From positions 124,001-188,000 of the forward strand of contig CAZFLE010000001.1 of the NCBI GenBank assembly GCA_964519895.1: 64,000 bases of DNA, in the 5' to 3' direction. Both the position numbers and the translations under genes were made by a program. Under the pieces are notes generated by a model that was given only the letters and a program-made list of their open reading frames with translations, searched no databases and had not been told where the DNA came from. How positions within the stretch are numbered: position 1 is the first letter of the stretch; each line of letters starts with the position of its first letter. This document shows positions 62,876 through 64,000 of the stretch, piece after piece. This DNA is from CAYFPX01 sp964519895. GTDB lineage: Bacteria; Myxococcota_A; UBA796; CAJQPC01.

Positions 62876-64000
62876 GTGGCCCGGACCACCGCGCTCGCCA
62901 CCCTCGCGGGCACCAGCCGGCCCGTCGACCGCCGCCTCTACTTCCGTGTGGGGCTGGGCTTGGGGGCGCTGAAGTACCTGGTCGACACCCTGGTCATCTT
63001 CCTGGCGACCGGGAGCACCATCACGCCCTGGGCCTACCTGGCGCCGTTGCTGCTCCTCAAGGGGGAGATCCTGGGGGCAGCGTCTCCGGCGGTGTTGGCC
63101 TTCCTGGTGCTGTGGACCCTGCCGTTTGCGTGGATCGGCGGCAGCATGTCCGTGCGGCGGGCCCGAGACGCCGGGCTCTCCCCGCTCATCGGCCTGTTCA
63201 TGTTCGTGCCGGTGGTGAACTACCTGATGTTCATCGCCCTGAGCCTGGCCCAGACGGCCCAGTGGCAGCGCAAGGAGTCACGGGTCGCGGGGCACGACCG
63301 GATGGTCTGGTCCACGCTCTACGGCGTGCTGGGGGGCAGCGCTCTGGCGCTGGCGATGACCGGTCTCAGCGTGTTCGTGCTGCACCAGTACGGCGCGACC
63401 CTGTTCTTCGGCACGCCCTTTGTCATGGGCGTCGTGAGCGCCTGGTTCCTGAACCTGGACCAGCCCAGGGCCCTGCCGGCGAACATCGCCGTCGGTTCAT
63501 TGACCGTGGGTGTCTCCGGCGGGTTGATGCTGTTGTTCGCGCTCGAGGGCGTGATCTGCCTGGCCATGGCGGCGCCGATCGCCCTGGCGCTCTCGTGGCT
63601 CGGGGTGCTCCTGGGCCGGGCCCTGGCGGTGGCGGATCACAAGAAGGCCCTGGCGGGCCAGCTGGGGCTGCTGCCGCTGATGGCCCTGGGCGAGCCACCG
63701 CCGCCGGCCACGATGGTGCACGAGGTCTCCAGCGCGGTGGTGGTCCAGGCGGCTCCCGACGTGGTCTGGCGCTATGTCGCCGGCTGGGAGCGCATCGAGC
63801 TCCCCGAGGTCCCGGCGTGGTTCTTCCAGCTGGGCGTGGCCTACCCCCAGCGGGCCTGGATCGACGGCGAGGGCGTGGGGGCGGTGCGCCACTGCGAGTT
63901 CTCGACCGGGGCCTTCGTGGAGCCGATCACGGTCTGGGACCCGCCGCGCACCCTGGGCTTCGACGTGGTCGAGAGCCCGCCCACGATGCACGAGTGGAGT
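62876..64000 (+). CDS. DUF805-like membrane protein with SRPBCC domain, 3' truncated
   Basis: 375 residues are visible and the frame runs off the right edge. The GTG at 62876 lies 7 bp after the previous stop. Residues about 20-120 form a DUF805-like region (YFRVGLGLGALKYLVDTLV, 'WIGGSMSVRRARDAGLSPLIGLFMFVPVVNYL'), and further helices run to about 270. The C-terminal part begins an SRPBCC/polyketide-cyclase-like domain (VHEVSSAVVVQAAPDVVWRYVA, 'WIDGEGVGAVRHCEFSTGAFVEPITVWDPPRTLGFDVVE'). This membrane-plus-lipid-binding-fold fusion is likely co-transcribed with the FMN protein. Function unknown. Confidence 0.8.
   Translation, partial: MARTTALATLAGTSRPVDRRLYFRVGLGLGALKYLVDTLVIFLATGSTITPWAYLAPLLLLKGEILGAASPAVLAFLVLWTLPFAWIGGSMSVRRARDAGLSPLIGLFMFVPVVNYLMFIALSLAQTAQWQRKESRVAGHDRMVWSTLYGVLGGSALALAMTGLSVFVLHQYGATLFFGTPFVMGVVSAWFLNLDQPRALPANIAVGSLTVGVSGGLMLLFALEGVICLAMAAPIALALSWLGVLLGRALAVADHKKALAGQLGLLPLMALGEPPPPATMVHEVSSAVVVQAAPDVVWRYVAGWERIELPEVPAWFFQLGVAYPQRAWIDGEGVGAVRHCEFSTGAFVEPITVWDPPRTLGFDVVESPPTMHEWS

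Overview
The window is a 64 kb piece of a very GC-rich bacterial chromosome, most likely from Myxococcota or a close relative. The evidence is a MYXO-CTERM-like sorting tail (Cys-rich motif, one membrane helix, Arg cluster) on the metallophosphatase at 46001-48313, two MopE-type proteins built of Asp/Cys 'DCDD...CDG.D.DCDG' repeats, an FG-GAP surface protein, many short lipoproteins, very large multidomain Ser/Thr kinases, a hybrid histidine kinase, several sigma factors and a sigma-54 activator. I saw no rRNA, tRNA, CRISPR array or prophage.

Layout. 1-2.3 kb: end of a MopE/lectin-like surface protein, then a minus-strand ECF sigma / membrane anti-sigma-like / lipoprotein operon. 2.3-9.1 kb: TPR protein, secreted Gly/Ala-rich protein and a kinase-ATPase-TPR giant. 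9.1-11.4 kb: C39-type lipoprotein, a stand-alone winged-helix protein and a divergent FHA/winged-helix protein. 11.4-12.4 kb: a transposon graveyard that has altered the 3' end of a small membrane-protein gene. 12.4-18.2 kb: MmyB-like XRE regulator with a palindromic operator, NAD(P)-binding protein, HrpB helicase and hybrid histidine kinase. 18.2-23.7 kb: DUF4178, DUF350, membrane aminopropyltransferase and FAD-oxidoreductase cluster. 23.7-33 kb: LysR regulator, a membrane protein, a repeat-rich gap, a receiver protein with MltG, a flavoprotein, DapC-like and DapD, and a GT-C-like membrane protein. 33-39.4 kb: small genes and a kinase/GAF/sigma-54-activator fusion divergent from a secreted protein that has a near-consensus sigma-54 promoter. 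39.4-44 kb: sigma-like / membrane anti-sigma-like / caspase-like / Kelch-like operon. 44-54.7 kb: C-type lectin, rhomboid, metallophosphatase, GT-C-like, carboxypeptidase-like, MopE and FG-GAP proteins. 54.8-58.5 kb: a second sigma / anti-sigma-like / caspase-like operon followed by a lipoprotein; both transcription units carry the same promoter-like signature TTCCAC-N16-CGTT. 58.5-64 kb: M20 amidohydrolase, arylsulfotransferase-like lipoprotein, FMN glutamate-synthase-like protein and a truncated DUF805-SRPBCC-like protein.

The most interesting themes are: (i) a repeated module of sigma factor, membrane-anchored putative anti-sigma and secreted caspase-fold protease with a beta-barrel-like tail, with a candidate shared promoter; (ii) a one-protein kinase-to-sigma-54 circuit with its apparent target next door; and (iii) several non-coding repeats, namely two unrelated hairpins of about 165 bp, a five-copy palindrome array and an 86-bp dispersed element with conserved ends. 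Family assignments come from reading motifs by eye; none was checked by database search.
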